Shown: in pieces, positions 38,993 through 50,358 of the stretch
How the letters are laid out: each line of letters begins with the position of its first letter
Numbering within the stretch: the first letter of the stretch is position 1
The notes under the pieces: model-generated
Seen by the model: the letters and a program-made list of their open reading frames with translations, nothing else
Told to the model about the DNA's origin: nothing
Database searches by the model: none
Translations under genes and position numbers: made by a program
Assembly (NCBI GenBank): GCA_030737835.1
Contig: CM060855.1
Location: forward strand, 12,929,927-12,993,926
Direction: 5' to 3'
DNA: 64,000 nt
From: Acorus gramineus
Taxonomy: Eukaryota; Streptophyta; Magnoliopsida; Acorales; Acoraceae

Positions 38993-41900
38993 AAACCTTG
39001 TAGAGATAGTCCCATGGAAAGCAACTGACGAGATCAATAAAGAAGAAACCCGACTTCATATATCTGTTGGATGATGAAAAAAAACAAAGTTAGAATAACC
39101 AAAGACAAAAGAGCTCTGTTACACAGTCTATCAGTGGAGTATATATATTTTATTTTTTATAAAAAAATAAACTTTAGTTCAGGTATATTATTTTTTATAA
39201 AAGGAAAATATCTAAATAACCCCCTACAAGGCTACAACTATTTGAAATCCATATAACCCCTTGACTTTTCCTAAAGTCTATATAACCCCCTAAAAACACC
39301 TATGTAAATCCAAATAGCCCCCTGTATTTAAATTTTTTTGACAAATAAGGAATATTTTGTGAATATTCCATTTGATTAACCCTGCTTGAAAATATAGTAT
39401 ACCAAAAACCATCTATAATGTATTAAAAATGTAAAAAATCATATATAAATGATGATTTTATCTTTCTGAATAGATTATAAAACCCTATCCGAAGAGGTAA
39501 AATTATCATTTATAGATGATTTTTTATATTTTTAACACATTGTAGGGGTTTTACTTATATTGTGTTTTTGCCCAAGGTCAAACAAACAGAATATTCGAAG
39601 AATATTCTTCATTTATCAATGAAAATTTTATTCAAAAGGCTATTTGGATTTACATAAATATTTTCAGAGGGATTTCACGAAAAGTCAGGGGGTTATATGA
39701 ATTTTGAGCAGTTTACATAGGGTTATATGAATTTTTCCTTTTATTAAAAAATATGTGTAGACTTAAATTGAAGACAGGAAAAAGAAAGGAAAATGATACA
39801 TCCTGCCCCCCTTGCAACTCCAATGGCAGTCCACACCGATTTTCTTTTTTAAAAAAAAATCATACACTCTCCGATTAAAGTAAATGTTGTTATATGAAAT
39901 GAAATATATACTGAAATACATTAGTGTATTTTTTTTTAAAGATGAAATAATGATAAAAAAAAATTGTGTCATTCACTGTGATAGAACCTCAATACTATAA
40001 TAGTGTAGTATATAATACGTTATCATATAGAGCTACAAAACGGATTAAGTATACAAGTGTTTAAAAGGAAAAGACAAGAGAAACATATATTGATAGAGAG
40101 AAAGAGAGAGAAATGAAACTATTGCAAATGAAAGAGTGGGGGTAGTGTACCGGCGGGCGATGAGGGAGGGTTGGTCGACCATGCGGTAGGTGTGGGAGTC
40201 CCTGTAAGCGAGGCGGAAGTGGAGGACGATGTCGGCGAGGAAGGCGAGCTGGCCGGCGAAGTCGAGGAGGAAGAGGTTCTTTGGGAGGCCTCGGAAGAAG
40301 CCGAACTCCAGAGGGGTGAAAAATGACGAATACACCGCCCACAGCAGTATGAATTGCGTCCATGCCTCGTACAACCTGCTTCCATTTCCCTCCCACTTTG
40401 TCAATATTTATTTATTTATTTTTCAAATTTAAGCTTGTGCTGACATAAAATTTATTCATTTTGATAGGTAAACTGATTTTATTAGATGAGTTGGTTGAGA
40501 TTGATTAGGACACAACATGAACACGACATTAATAAGTAGCCTGTTCATAATAAAATAGTAATTTAATACGAACGCGACTCACACAAGGCACAAAGATGTG
40601 ACAAAATTGGCAGGGAGACATGGATACTGTAAGACTAACACCTAAATGATATTTAAGTAGGTATATTATATTGGTTAATAACAATATTGGCCGGGGTAAT
40701 AAAAGAAGTTTTGTCATTTATTAGTGTCCATTCATCAAGTTTTGTCTATTCAAAAATAAAGCAAGAATCCTCTACACAACCCCAAAAAAAAAAAAAAAAA
40801 AAAAAAAGCAAGAATCCTCTAGTCCTTTACTGAACTATATATGACAAGTATTTTACAGAAGCAGTTGAAATCAGAATAGATCAAATCAGTAGGGCAAAGG
40901 ATGGACTCCATGTAGTGATGTACCACGAACATCTTGGTCAAATTGAAAAATTCACACCTAGAAAAACCCTAAAAAAGCAAGAACTTAAATGTAGAGGCTT
41001 AAAACTTAAGCCAAGGGTCAGGTTTCACAATGGAATATATATTGGGTTAATTAGATATGTGAACGGTGTAAGTGATTGGAGATCATATTATCTTGTTTGT
41101 TTATTATAAATAAATTGAGATAAAGTGTGAACATATGTCTCAATTTAAAATGTTATTCTAACTAAATATCAAATATTCTATGTTTTTATTCAAATTTTAA
41201 TAAATATAAATAAATGCAGAACAGATATATTTTATCCTATAAATTGTTAAATGAGATAAAAAGTACAGACTGCACACGTTACACCTGGAGAAAAAAAAAA
41301 TCTTAAAAAAAAACAGTCATGGACTAGGAGAAGTGGGACAATGGGAGGGCATGTTTGGTTGTGATTGTGGGGCCGGACTTATAGTGACAACATCATAATC
41401 GGAAGCTTATGTTGCGCAACTTGAGGGATATTTTTTTCTTGGGAAAAATCCATATAACCCATGTCAACCGTCTAAGATCTATATAACCCTCCTTATTTTT
41501 CTTGAAATCCATATATATAACCCCTTAAAAACATCTATATAAATCCAAATAACCTTCTGAATTAAATTTCATTAAAAGATTAGGATTTAAGATTATTCTG
41601 TAAATATTTTATTTAATTAACCTTGGTTGAAAACATAATATATCAAAAACCCTCTACAATGTATTAAAAATATTAAAAAAATCTTATATAAATGACGATT
41701 TTTTTTTTTTACAGGGTTTTATAATAAATGTGTGGGGGTAAAATTGTCATTTACAAAGAGATTTTCACATTTTTAACAAATTGTCGGAGATTTTTGAGAT
41801 ATTGTGTTTTCAACTAATGTTAACCAGACATAATATTAGCTGAATAATCTTAATCTATCAATGAAAATTTAACTTAGGAAGCTATTTAGATTTATATAAG

Positions 41901-43673
41901 TATTTTCAAGTGGTTATATAAACTTTTAAAAAAATCAAGGTTTATATGGATTTAAGACAGTTTACCTGTGCTTTTTTTTTGTTTAATAGAATACAACTTT
42001 AGCGATTTTTTATTTTTATTTTTATTTTTTTCTGGTAAAGGAAGGGACCCTTTAGCTAACCTTATACGCTACCTTTAAAAAAAAGAAATAAGTTAAGCAT
42101 GCATGCTTTAATTTAACAAATTTCTGTTCAAAACCATCGTCACCTGACACCATGTTAGTGTGCCCGCAGCGTTAATTAGCACATTTAATTATGATAATGA
42201 TGAAATTTAGTTGGTGTCTGTTTACCCCTGATTCGAGCGTACAGTTGTCCGACTCGTGTTACCCCGTTATTACAGCTGGACCCACCCACTATCATAAATC
42301 CAACACATTCAGTGATCGTCTAGATCACTCGGAAGCTATTGTCTTCCCAATTCCCATGTTAACAATCAAAATGAATGCGTGGCAAAATAAAAAGCACGCG
42401 ATTCACCGTAACCCAATCAAAATGTGAAAGAGCTCCGTTCCGTTACCTTCTTTTTTTTTTTTTTTTTTTCAGGATCATAGATGCGGTATTATATGCCTAT
42501 GTAGTCTTATTTACTGTATCTAGATATATATTTTAGTAAAAAAATTTATATTTTATATAAATAATATTATTCAATTCATTGGAGTATATATTTAATCTTT
42601 TATAAAAATATATATCTCATTATATAAGGTATATGATTTTAAAAAAAATTAAAAGCATTTGTAGCCTGTGTTTGAGACTGTAAAATAGACTCAGTGTAAC
42701 ATTTTTCGTGTAAATATTCATTCTTTATAAAATCATATATTTTAATATATTTCATCTAATGAGATACATATTTTTATAAAATGTGATATATATATATTTT
42801 ATAATTTTAACAAATTATATGATATCATTTAGAGCTCTGTTACACTCAGTTTTTTTCTAGTCACAAATACAGTCCTATATACATCGTTAGTCCCTTTCAC
42901 TCACTGTATCAAGATATATAACTTGTTTATAATTTTTTTGTATTTTTTTATAAATGATATCATTAATTCATTGGAGTATATATTTCATTTTTTATAAAAT
43001 TACATGTCTCTTAAGATAAGGTATATGTCTATATGATTTAAAAAAAATAAAAACAGATGTGGTATGAGTTTATCACTATAAAATAGACTGGGTGTAACAT
43101 TTTTAAATCAATATAAAAAAATTTCAATGAGTATAAGATTATATTTCATACTACGGACCTTTTGGTAAACACAAATCCCGGATTTTTATAACGGCAGCCA
43201 TAACACTGTTATCCTAAAGATGACAGCTCCCGAGTCGTCCAATCTCAATCAAACGACCAGTAAATCAGACATCGAACTCTATGACAACTGGGCTCTCATC
43301 CTGACCGTCCAATCTCAAACACAAGACCCACCCATCGTACGGTTGGAATAATTTGTGATCTTTTCCAATTCCGGAAGCCCGCGTTCGCCCAAACGATGCT
43401 ATCTAAACATGGTAATTTTCGATCGAGAGAGAGAGAGAGAGATTACTTGTTGTTTTCGGGATTGACGATGAACCTCCTCGGCAGACGCTTGAGTCCATGG
43501 AGGACCCGTTCACGACTCCTCCACCTCCACTTCGGGAGGACGCCGATCAACTCGCCATTGATGAGATCGAACCGGCTCTCCCTCGACGAACCGATGCCGT
43601 CGTCGATCGCCTCCACCTCCAACTCTATCTCCTTCTTCTCCCTCTTCGTCATCTCTAACCCCCGCGGAGTCAT
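23836..43673 (-). CDS. SKOR: Outward-rectifying Shaker K+ channel, SKOR/GORK type
   Basis: Voltage-gated K+ efflux channel of the plasma membrane (root stele or guard cells in relatives). Exons in transcript order: 43673-43447, 40375-40151, 39063-38997, 37493-37154, 35275-34980, 32931-32851, 32593-32495, 30636-30415, 30128-29940, 28145-28070, 27969-27675, 24862-24741, 24080-23836; 2484 nt, 827 residues plus stop, frame kept at all twelve GT...AG junctions. Residues: S1 about 84-104, S2 110-132, S3 157-172, S4 182-200 (RYLLWIRLFRARKV), pore filter TVGYGD 285-290 split by intron 4, S6 with the DMILGAYLIGN block at 309-319 whose DMI part senses external K+ in Arabidopsis SKOR. Cyclic-nucleotide-binding fold about 400-510, ankyrin repeats about 545-735, KHA domain about 757-827 (ITDVDMISDGQKVYL). 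Length equals Arabidopsis SKOR (828). The start is the first ATG after an in-frame stop. It reads closer to SKOR than GORK, but the split is not certain. Confidence 0.95.
24863..27674 (-). other. SKOR intron 11 (2.8 kb)
   Basis: No gene is visible inside. A (TA)n microsatellite (27633-27664) lies 11 bases from the donor of the preceding ankyrin exon. A stretch at about 25900-26200 has slightly higher GC content and on the minus strand looks like old retroposon sequence, but no domain is recognisable. The plus frames at 26183-26468 are unsupported. Confidence 0.6.
28146..29939 (-). other. SKOR intron 9 (1.8 kb)
   Basis: AT-rich intron between the exon ending DYDGRTPL and the exon beginning HLAASRGYEDV of the first ankyrin repeats. 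I see no gene, no clear transposon ends and no RNA gene in it. Confidence 0.6.
31690..32027. repeat. Three-copy ~115-bp tandem repeat in SKOR intron 7
   Basis: Three consecutive units begin near 31690, 31807 and 31922. Shared blocks are TTTTCACTG, TGTATCTGACAAAAAGAGCA, CATTGCTGTCATGCAAA, CCTTAACAATAATTTA and GATCAACCAAA. The units are close but not identical. They lie within the intron 30637-32494. No coding potential. Confidence 0.8.
32932..34979 (-). other. SKOR intron 5 (2.0 kb)
   Basis: AT-rich intron between the exon ending SIRAK and the exon starting ISQSLYRPDIEKVPLF. The plus-strand frame 34245-34676 (143 codons) shows no recognisable domain and no relationship to neighbours, so I treat it as chance. 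No transposon ends were found. Confidence 0.6.
35276..37153 (-). other. SKOR intron 4 (1.9 kb), splitting the selectivity filter
   Basis: The intron interrupts the first Gly codon of TVGYGD: the upstream exon ends ACT GTT G and the downstream exon resumes GC TAT GGC GAC. No gene is visible within it; the plus frame 36578-36787 has no recognisable domain. Confidence 0.7.
37494..38996 (-). other. SKOR intron 3 (1.5 kb)
   Basis: Contains, directly after the donor, a compound (GA)n-(GT)n microsatellite (38937-38993, plus-strand view) and, around 38526-38755, a decayed MITE of the GTTACACTC family. Frames 38791-39059 on the minus strand read through the microsatellite and the exon 3 edge and are not separate genes. 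Confidence 0.65.
38526..38755. mobile_element. MITE with GTTACACTC ends, copy in SKOR intron 3
   Basis: Starts TGTTACACTCGGCCCATTTT and carries the family motifs ATGTACCTCATTAG and GAGGTATATACCTCATTA. The right end (GGGGCTAGAAACGTAGC) is weakly matching. Same family as 6328-6575 and 42839-43098. Confidence 0.4.
39203..39738. mobile_element. Mutator-like fold-back MITE in SKOR intron 2
   Basis: Starts GGAAAATATCTAAATAACCC and ends GGTTATATGAATTTTTCC as an inverted repeat. CCATATAACCCC-type motifs lie in both arms, and the interior is itself palindromic (CATATATAAATGATGATTTT against a mirrored copy). Flanks TTTATAAAA and TTTTATTAA resemble a decayed 9-bp duplication. Relative of 3196-3742. Confidence 0.6.
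41441..41980. mobile_element. Mutator-like fold-back MITE in SKOR intron 1
   Basis: Starts GGGAAAAATCCATATAACCC exactly like the element at 3196. The right arm carries GGTTATATAAAC and GGTTTATATGGATTTAAG but its outermost end is eroded. The interior shares ACCTTGGTTGAAAACATAAT and TGTATTAAAAATATTAAAAA with the other copies. Confidence 0.6.
42450..42702. mobile_element. MITE of the GTTACACTC family, left copy in SKOR intron 1
   Basis: The right end AATAGACTCAGTGTAAC is the family terminus; the left end has decayed after a long T tract (about 42449-42469). AT-rich and non-coding. It sits about 140 bp from the next copy in the same intron. Confidence 0.4.
42839..43098. mobile_element. MITE of the GTTACACTC family with both ends
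   Basis: 260 bp bounded by GTTACACTCAGTTTTTTTC and ATAGACTGGGTGTAAC, which are inverted repeats. It contains ACAGTCCTATATACATC and GAGTATATATTTCATTTTTT. This is the best-preserved copy in the window. No target duplication is clear. Confidence 0.55.
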
Positions 43674-43810
43674 TGATCCTACGCTGGATATTCAATCGCC
43701 CAAAAAAAAAAAAAAAGAGAGGGATCAGAAAAGGATCTCTCTCTATCTAGATCTCTCTTTTTGTTGGGCTCGTGAAATTTAAGGGGGGTGTCTATTTGTA
43801 TAGGAGTGAG
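43674..43810 (-). promoter_or_regulatory. SKOR leader and possible TATA box
   Basis: Upstream of the ATG at 43673 the minus strand has an in-frame stop, a pyrimidine tract and a GA/CT-rich leader (about 43700-43765). A TATA-like TATACAAATAG lies at 43802-43792, about 120 bases before the start codon. This spacing suits a short leader. The assignment rests on position and motif only. Confidence 0.3.
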
Positions 43811-44182
43811 TGGTAAACGTACGGGTGCATTTTAAGAAAAAAAAATTGCTTCCATGTTCGCTATTTAAGGAGAGGGTACATATAAAAGGGCATTCATAGG
43901 TGATTCTCTTTCATTCAAAGGCAAGCAATTTATAGGTGTTTTAGTTTTTATTTATACTAATAAAATATTGGACTCCTTTATAATATTTGGAAATTTGGAA
44001 TCCTTTTCCTTGGTTTATCAGTGTGCTTCTGAGGCACTCAATAACGGCCACCAATTGACTCACCTATCAGATCCCACTCATACGAAATTTGAACGGTGTT
44101 GATTCGTCAAGAGCGGTCGACCGTCCATGGAAAAGATGAAAAAAAGGAAGGAAAAAGAAAGATCCCGTGAGCTATAAAATTA

Positions 44183-44642
44183 GGGAAAATCCAAATAACC
44201 TCCTATGAATTGTTTGAAATTCATATAAGTTAAATTTTTGTTGATAGATTAGGATTATTCTGCATATATTCTGTTATGTCTTATTAACCCTGGTTGAAAA
44301 TATAGTATATCAAAAACTCTTTATAATATGTTAAAAATGTAAAAAATCATATGTAAATGATAATTTTAACCATTCGGTTAAGGTTTTATAACCTGTCCAA
44401 AGAGATAAAATCGTTATGTACAGAAGGTTTTCACATTTTTAATAAATTGTAAGGGGTTTTTAACATACTGTGTTTTCAGTCAAGATTAACAAAACATAAT
44501 ATTATCAAAATATTCATCATCTCTCAATGAAGGTTTAAATCAGGGGGTTATTTGGATTTACGTAGATATTTTCATAGAGTTGGATTTTAAAAAAAAACCA
44601 GGAGGTTACATGGATTTGAGGTTGGTTACAATGGATATTTTC
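44183..44642. mobile_element. Mutator-like fold-back MITE upstream of SKOR
   Basis: Starts GGGAAAATCCAAATAACCTC; the right arm contains GGTTATTTGGATTTACGTAG and GGAGGTTACATGGATTTGAG. The interior is palindromic, with AAAAATCATATGTAAATGAT on the left. Flanking ATAAAATTA and ATTAAAATA are similar and may be an eroded 9-bp duplication. It lies about 0.5 kb upstream of the SKOR start and could influence its promoter. Confidence 0.55.
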
Positions 44643-44837
44643 ATTAAAATAAACTCAAAAAAATATCATATGCATTTTAATTGATTTTTTTTTATAATTT
44701 TTAAATACATATAATATCTAAATAAACGTTCATGACCCCGAGGCGATTTTTCGTACTCTCGATATATCAAAGCTCTAGTGCCTTTGTTCGTCTGAGACAT
44801 GGGAATAAATGATACAAAACAAATTTTTATTTTTCTA

Positions 44838-45130
44838 AAGGGAAAATCTAAATAACCCTTTACAAACTGTCTAGACTGAGCTAAATGTTCATTAACAAAT
44901 GATGAATATTACGTGAAATTCTAATTTTTTTACCCTCACTGAAAACATAGTATATTAAAAAAAACTTTACAATGTGTTAAAATGTAAAAAATCTTTTTTT
45001 AAATAATGATTTTACCCCTCCGTATAAGGTTTTATAATCCCTTTAGAGGGATAAAATTGTCATGTATAGAAAATTTTTCACATTTTTAATAAATTTTAAA
45101 AGGTTTTTGGTATAATGTATTTTTAGACAG
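44838..45130. mobile_element. Partial fold-back MITE of the same family
   Basis: Starts GGGAAAATCTAAATAACCC, then carries the family core (GAAAACATAGTATATTAAAA, TTTACAATGTGTTAAAATG) but lacks the outer right arm. Confidence 0.5.
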
Positions 45131-46559
45131 GGTCAACAAAACAAAATCAATAATAATGTTTGGGCCCCAATCGATAAACCCCATCCCAAACCCCATGAGA
45201 TGGCAAAACTGAATTTCCACTAAAACCCTTTCCATCTAATTCGAGCGGTTTTTATCATAACAGATCCCTTAAATCACGAGGTGGTTACGATTTGGTTTAT
45301 TCTTTTTTTTTTTTTAAAGCAATCAATTAAATTGGATGCCATTGTTTACATGAATTACAAATTTCGATTCAGATTGATCAGTGGAAAAGAAAACAAAAAC
45401 TCAGATTTCAGTTTTGTGGGGATTAGAAGAGAATAAAACAATTACACGATTTATTTTTTTTATTTGGGACCTGTTTGTGGTGCAATGGCGATCCTTTCAG
45501 GTTAGATTATTTTGATCTGAATAAAACATATTAATCTAAGTCTAAAATGTTTGATCTTTTATATTCATTTTTTAATCCTCATATACATTTTTGAGATCAG
45601 ATTCTTTAATTTAAATTTAGATACATGACAACTGTATCTGGATTTTATATGCATTTTGTGTGTAGTTACAATTTGTATAATCATTTTTGTTGTTGTGTAT
45701 GTGTATAATTATGCATATTGAGTAGTTCAGCATATTTTAGCCTTGTATAATTATTTTTTAACTCATTTACACATGTCTAATGTAAAGTTGTTAATGACGA
45801 TTCCATACACAATGCGTATGGAATAATTTATCTGAATAATTTATCCACCTCAATTTGCTATTTGTTATGTTTGTTCCGATGGATTTAATTAATGTGTATC
45901 TAAATAATATTTAATTATTTTTATCATGTATATTTAAATATTTTTATTAATCATCTAAGCAATACCTTATTAGCATGTAAACCATAATTATTTCATATGA
46001 ATTTCAAATACATAACTGTATCTTAATATTGTATCTGAAATCTTTTAGATACATGTGTATCTGAAAAAACTAATATATGACTGTATCCTGATCTGTATAT
46101 ATATATATAAAAAAACTAATATACTCATTTGTATATGAAATTCTAATATATTCATCTATATTTGTAGTTTTATTTAAAAACAAATGGAGGTAGAGGTCAA
46201 AAGAGGTGGAGGCCGGCGGAGGACTCGAAAGTTACTTGATCCACCTCTCATATGATAAAGGGCAACGAGAAGAATCCAAGGGTGGTAATGTCGATCGCTA
46301 GAAATGAGGAGGCCGTCATGAATGAATTTTTGAAGTGGCGGATGTCTTAAGAGGATAAAAAAGAAAATTTTCAAATAGGGAGTGCTAAGAGGCGGCTATC
46401 AGTCTCAATTAATGAAAGATTTGTTTTTTTTTGGGGAGTTAAGAACTCAAATATTAAGGGATGGTAGTCAAACAGGGAACCAATCAGGTAGTGACATCTA
46501 TTGGGGCTTCTCAATGCGCCTTAAATTTTGGGGGTTATGTAGCAAGACCCAAATAAATT
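45131..46559. other. AT-rich intergenic DNA
   Basis: No gene found. A short GC-richer patch at about 46185-46340 has frames on both strands (46174-46374 minus) without recognisable domains. Confidence 0.5.
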
Positions 46560-46715
46560 ATTCGTATAACATTTCACATCTATTAACAGAAATTTAACTA
46601 AGGGGGTTATTTGGATTTATATAGATATTTTCTTGAGGTTATATGGACTTTAGAAAAAGTCAGAGGGTTATATAGATTTTAGGCAATTTACCGGAGGGGT
46701 TATTTAAATTTTTTC
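46560..46715. mobile_element. Right-half fragment of the fold-back MITE family
   Basis: Contains GGGGGTTATTTGGATTTATA, GGTTATATGGACTTTAG and AGGGTTATATAGATTTTAGG in succession, as in the right arms of 39203-39738 and 41441-41980. The left half is absent. Confidence 0.5.
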
Positions 46716-46854
46716 ATTTTTTTAAAAATTAGTGATATGATATGGACAGTTGCCTATTTTAAATTTTTAATATGAAAATGTGATTTTTTTAGATAAATAT
46801 AAATAAAAATAAAATTCACCTGATCTCCTTCTAGATGAGTTTCTTGCAATAAAA

Positions 46855-47965
46855 TTCACCTGTTTAGCATAAAATCACCTTAATTGGAAAGCCACCCAAC
46901 CAATTTTTTAAAACTTATAAAACCACCCCGACTAAATACTATTGTGTAAAACCACTCCTACCGACTACACCCCATTTTAAACCAAGCCCACCCCCTATAC
47001 TGTTCGACAAACGTAGTATCGACCGATGCTACATTCCTCGACACTTCTAGTGTCGAACTGAAGGATTACACAAACATTTTTTTTTGTTATAATATCAACA
47101 CATGTATTGTCGATATGTGTTAAATATTACGGAGTGTCGATACTAACAGATTATTGAAAAATAAAAAGAGTTATGCTTTTAAAACTAACATCTTCTTCTT
47201 GTTTTTTTTTTTGTGTTATATTTTGTCCTTTGAAATCCTCGTTGATCAATGATTTTGATTCATTTCCTAATTATTAGTTTGATATAATTTATTTTTTTAT
47301 CTATATTCAAACCAGGCTAGCAATATAAACTAACAAGGACTCATTTTATTTAAATATGTGATTGATGTTAGTTTGAAAAACATAACTCTTTTATTTTGTA
47401 TGTATATAACTCTTAATTTCTTGTATATGATTGAATATTTACTTAATTTTTTTACAGTGTAGTATGACTCCCAAGGAACGTATTCGACCTATAGCTTTCA
47501 ATCGAAAAAATTATTCTAAGAATCTCGCATCGAGTTCTTAAGATGATGAAGTTCAAGCATATCCATAAGAAGTAGCTTGAAATTATCTGTTGGTATCGAC
47601 ACTATCATTGTTGACCATTAGCATTTTTCTCAACATATTATATGTCGATCGATACTTATTTTTTTATTTTTCAATAATATGTTAGTGTCGACATTCCGTT
47701 TTGCGACATATTTAACACATATCGATAATACATGTGTCAATATTATAACAAAAAAAATGTTTGTGTAATCCTTCAATTCGATACTAGAAGTGTCGACATA
47801 TGTAGCATCGGTCAATACTATGTTTGTCGAATAGTACAGGAGATGGACTTGATTCAAAATAGAGTGTAGTCGGTAGGGATGATTTTCCTTTGATTTTGAA
47901 TACATAAAAAAACAATTAATCAAGGGGTGATTTTCTAATTACATGGGGTGGGTATATAACTCCCT
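46855..47965. mobile_element. Long fold-back element (about 1.1 kb)
   Basis: Left arm about 46870-47165 and right arm about 47670-47960 are inverted copies. Paired blocks include TACCGACTACACC / AGTGTAGTCGGTAG, GTATCGACCGATGCTAC / GTAGCATCGGTCAATAC, TTCGACAAACGTAGTAT / ATACTATGTTTGTCGAA, and AACACATGTATTGTCGAT / ATCGATAATACATGTGT. The centre is AT-rich and unrelated. No transposase. Possibly Mutator-type, but target duplication is not resolved. The frame 47630-47923 lies within the right arm and has no domain. Confidence 0.65.
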
Positions 47966-50327
47966 GATAAAGTGATGCCAGTTTGTCTTGATGTGAATAA
48001 AGCAAACCATACCATGTTATATACAGTGGACACTTCGGTTGTTTAGCTGCTTAGGATTTCTAGTGGCCATGACAGGATGTGAATTAATTGTTGGTTGAGC
48101 AATAAATGCATTTAATAACTTTTCTATGATTTGGTACTGGTCTATCATTTATTTTGTTGGATGAGTGTTGTTTCTGTCCGTTTGTGTGGTGGCGGTATTT
48201 TCACGTGGACGGGGAGTTTCTGAAGCGGGCAAGTGGGCAACATGGATTATTTTACTGATTGTAATAAGTTATTTTTTTTTAAAAAATGATACACTCAATC
48301 CTAATCATGGATCAATACTCAGGTTTTACATATTTTTAATTTTTTAAAATAATAAATATTATTTAATAAAATATATATTTTAATAAAAAATGCATATCGC
48401 TTCACTTTAAACTAAATGAATTCATTTTTAATAAACATAAGAAAAAATTTAATGAGGTATATACATCATCTAATGAGGTATATATTTTACTGAATCTATA
48501 GCGAAGTATATAAATCTTTATTTTGGACTGAAAAAAAAACTGAATATAGCAACACTCCTTTTCTTTCGAACTTGATTAAAAACATTTAAATATCAATCTT
48601 ATTTACAACTGTCACGCTCATTCATGAGAGGTCTATATATGTCTCAGGTACATATGCAACGTTTTCACTGCTAGCCCTATCAAAATTTGAAATATCGAAT
48701 CCACCTTGTTGATCAGGTGAATGATTAAAAGGCACATTATTGCACAGGCACATTTATTTTGTGTATAAGTTTCACGTATGTGCAATGAAATATAAATTTT
48801 GATAAATAAAGAAAAAAAAATTTAGTTCAATAAAATGAATGGGCACATATTATTCATTGAATCAGATACCAATTCTATGAAAACATATATTTATTACATG
48901 CATGAAATAGAGTGCAATTAGTTAATTACACAATATTGTTTATAGTCCCGTAGACAATTCCATATATATATATATATAATGTCTCAGTTGAATAAATCAT
49001 GCAATTTTTTCCATTTATTCACGCATACCATACAATTTGTTGTCGGATATATAACTCATTGCATTAAGCATGCACTTTTAAAACATTTAAAAGCAGACAT
49101 GTGAATGTAACATTATTCATATTAAACATTGAACAGACAAATACCTCTTTGTGCCAAGTGGTGCAGGGAGGACAAGATTCAATGACAAAATTAAGGGGGG
49201 GAAAAAAATAACAATAGAGCTGACTTTTATATTTCAGAATAAAAAACATACACCGTATAAAGGTACGGAAGCAAAATGATAGCCGATCAACTAGAGTTCT
49301 CAGAACTTATCAGACACGTATCTTCCCTCGTCTTAGCAAAGACTTTTATGTTTGTCTTCGTTAAGCAAGAAAGAGACTTATATTACTCGACAAAATTTCA
49401 AACGGCTCGAATCTATACACAGAAATATGGTACCAAATCCGTTTTAAAACTTCCAAATGACAAGTGGACGTGTCACCCTATCATTTTCTGAGTTAAGTGT
49501 TAAAAATGTTAGTTGCTATCATCGACCCTGCCACATATAATAATGTGATAGGACTCTAATTATTACTGTCACACTTTTAAACCATAACAACCCAGTTCAA
49601 CAAACCTTGCTCAATTCATATTTCATATTTAAAACCCTCAAAATTGTGAAAGTTTGTATATTAGAAATATTTCATTTTTTTTATTTGATGATTTATTTTT
49701 TATTAATGTAAGTTGTTATATTTTCAAAGAAAAATATTATATATATTTTTTTATAAATATATGATAATAGTAAATTTTTAAAATTTGATAGAACTTATTT
49801 TTGTAAATGGCCCTATTCATAAAAATTCTTAGAGTCAAATTTTCAGTCAATTTTTTTGTTATTGAGTTTTTACACAATATATAAAGCAAGTTTGACGTTC
49901 TTCTTATTCTCTTTTTACTGAAATATCAAGAAACATTGCATTTAGAATATTCCTCTGTTCATCCTTAAAATTCCACATATGCAAAAATATTTTTTTTGTT
50001 GGAATCTATCAAATTGAATTCCCCATTCGTAAGTATAGTTTAAAGTGTGGCCGAACACACCAGTGCATGCGGTCGCATGTGCCAATGTACACCACAAGAC
50101 GCAGGTTGACATTCACATGCATCACATGTGTCGTCAATGTGCGGCACATGTGCCACATTTGTTGAAAAAAAATAACATGCACACCGTATATGCCACACAT
50201 GCTATAATATGGAAGACTGTAGGTCTTTAGGGTTCGTGTCAGTCTTCAATGTTTAACTCATTCGAATGGGACTCATTCTACCTTTCAGGCGTTTGAACCT
50301 TGAAATATTTTAAAAAATAAAAAAATA

Positions 50328-50358
<31 letters not shown>

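Larger units (their letters stand above)
40376..43446 (-). other. SKOR intron 1 (3.1 kb)
   Basis: Large first intron between the exon coding the cytosolic N terminus (ending NPENN) and the exon that opens with LYEAWTQF. It holds a fold-back element (41441-41980) and two GTTACACTC-type MITEs (42450-43098), plus a poly-A run near 40780-40806. First introns of this size can carry regulatory sites, but none is identifiable here. Confidence 0.65.

Noticed and set aside
40061-40396. Two further minus-strand frames over SKOR exon 2
   Set aside because: Shadow frames of the exon that encodes S1 and S2; their arginine/proline- and serine-rich translations have no meaning.
43396-43782. 128-codon plus-strand frame
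   Set aside because: It is antisense to SKOR exon 1, whose minus-strand reading fits the channel N terminus and splices in frame.
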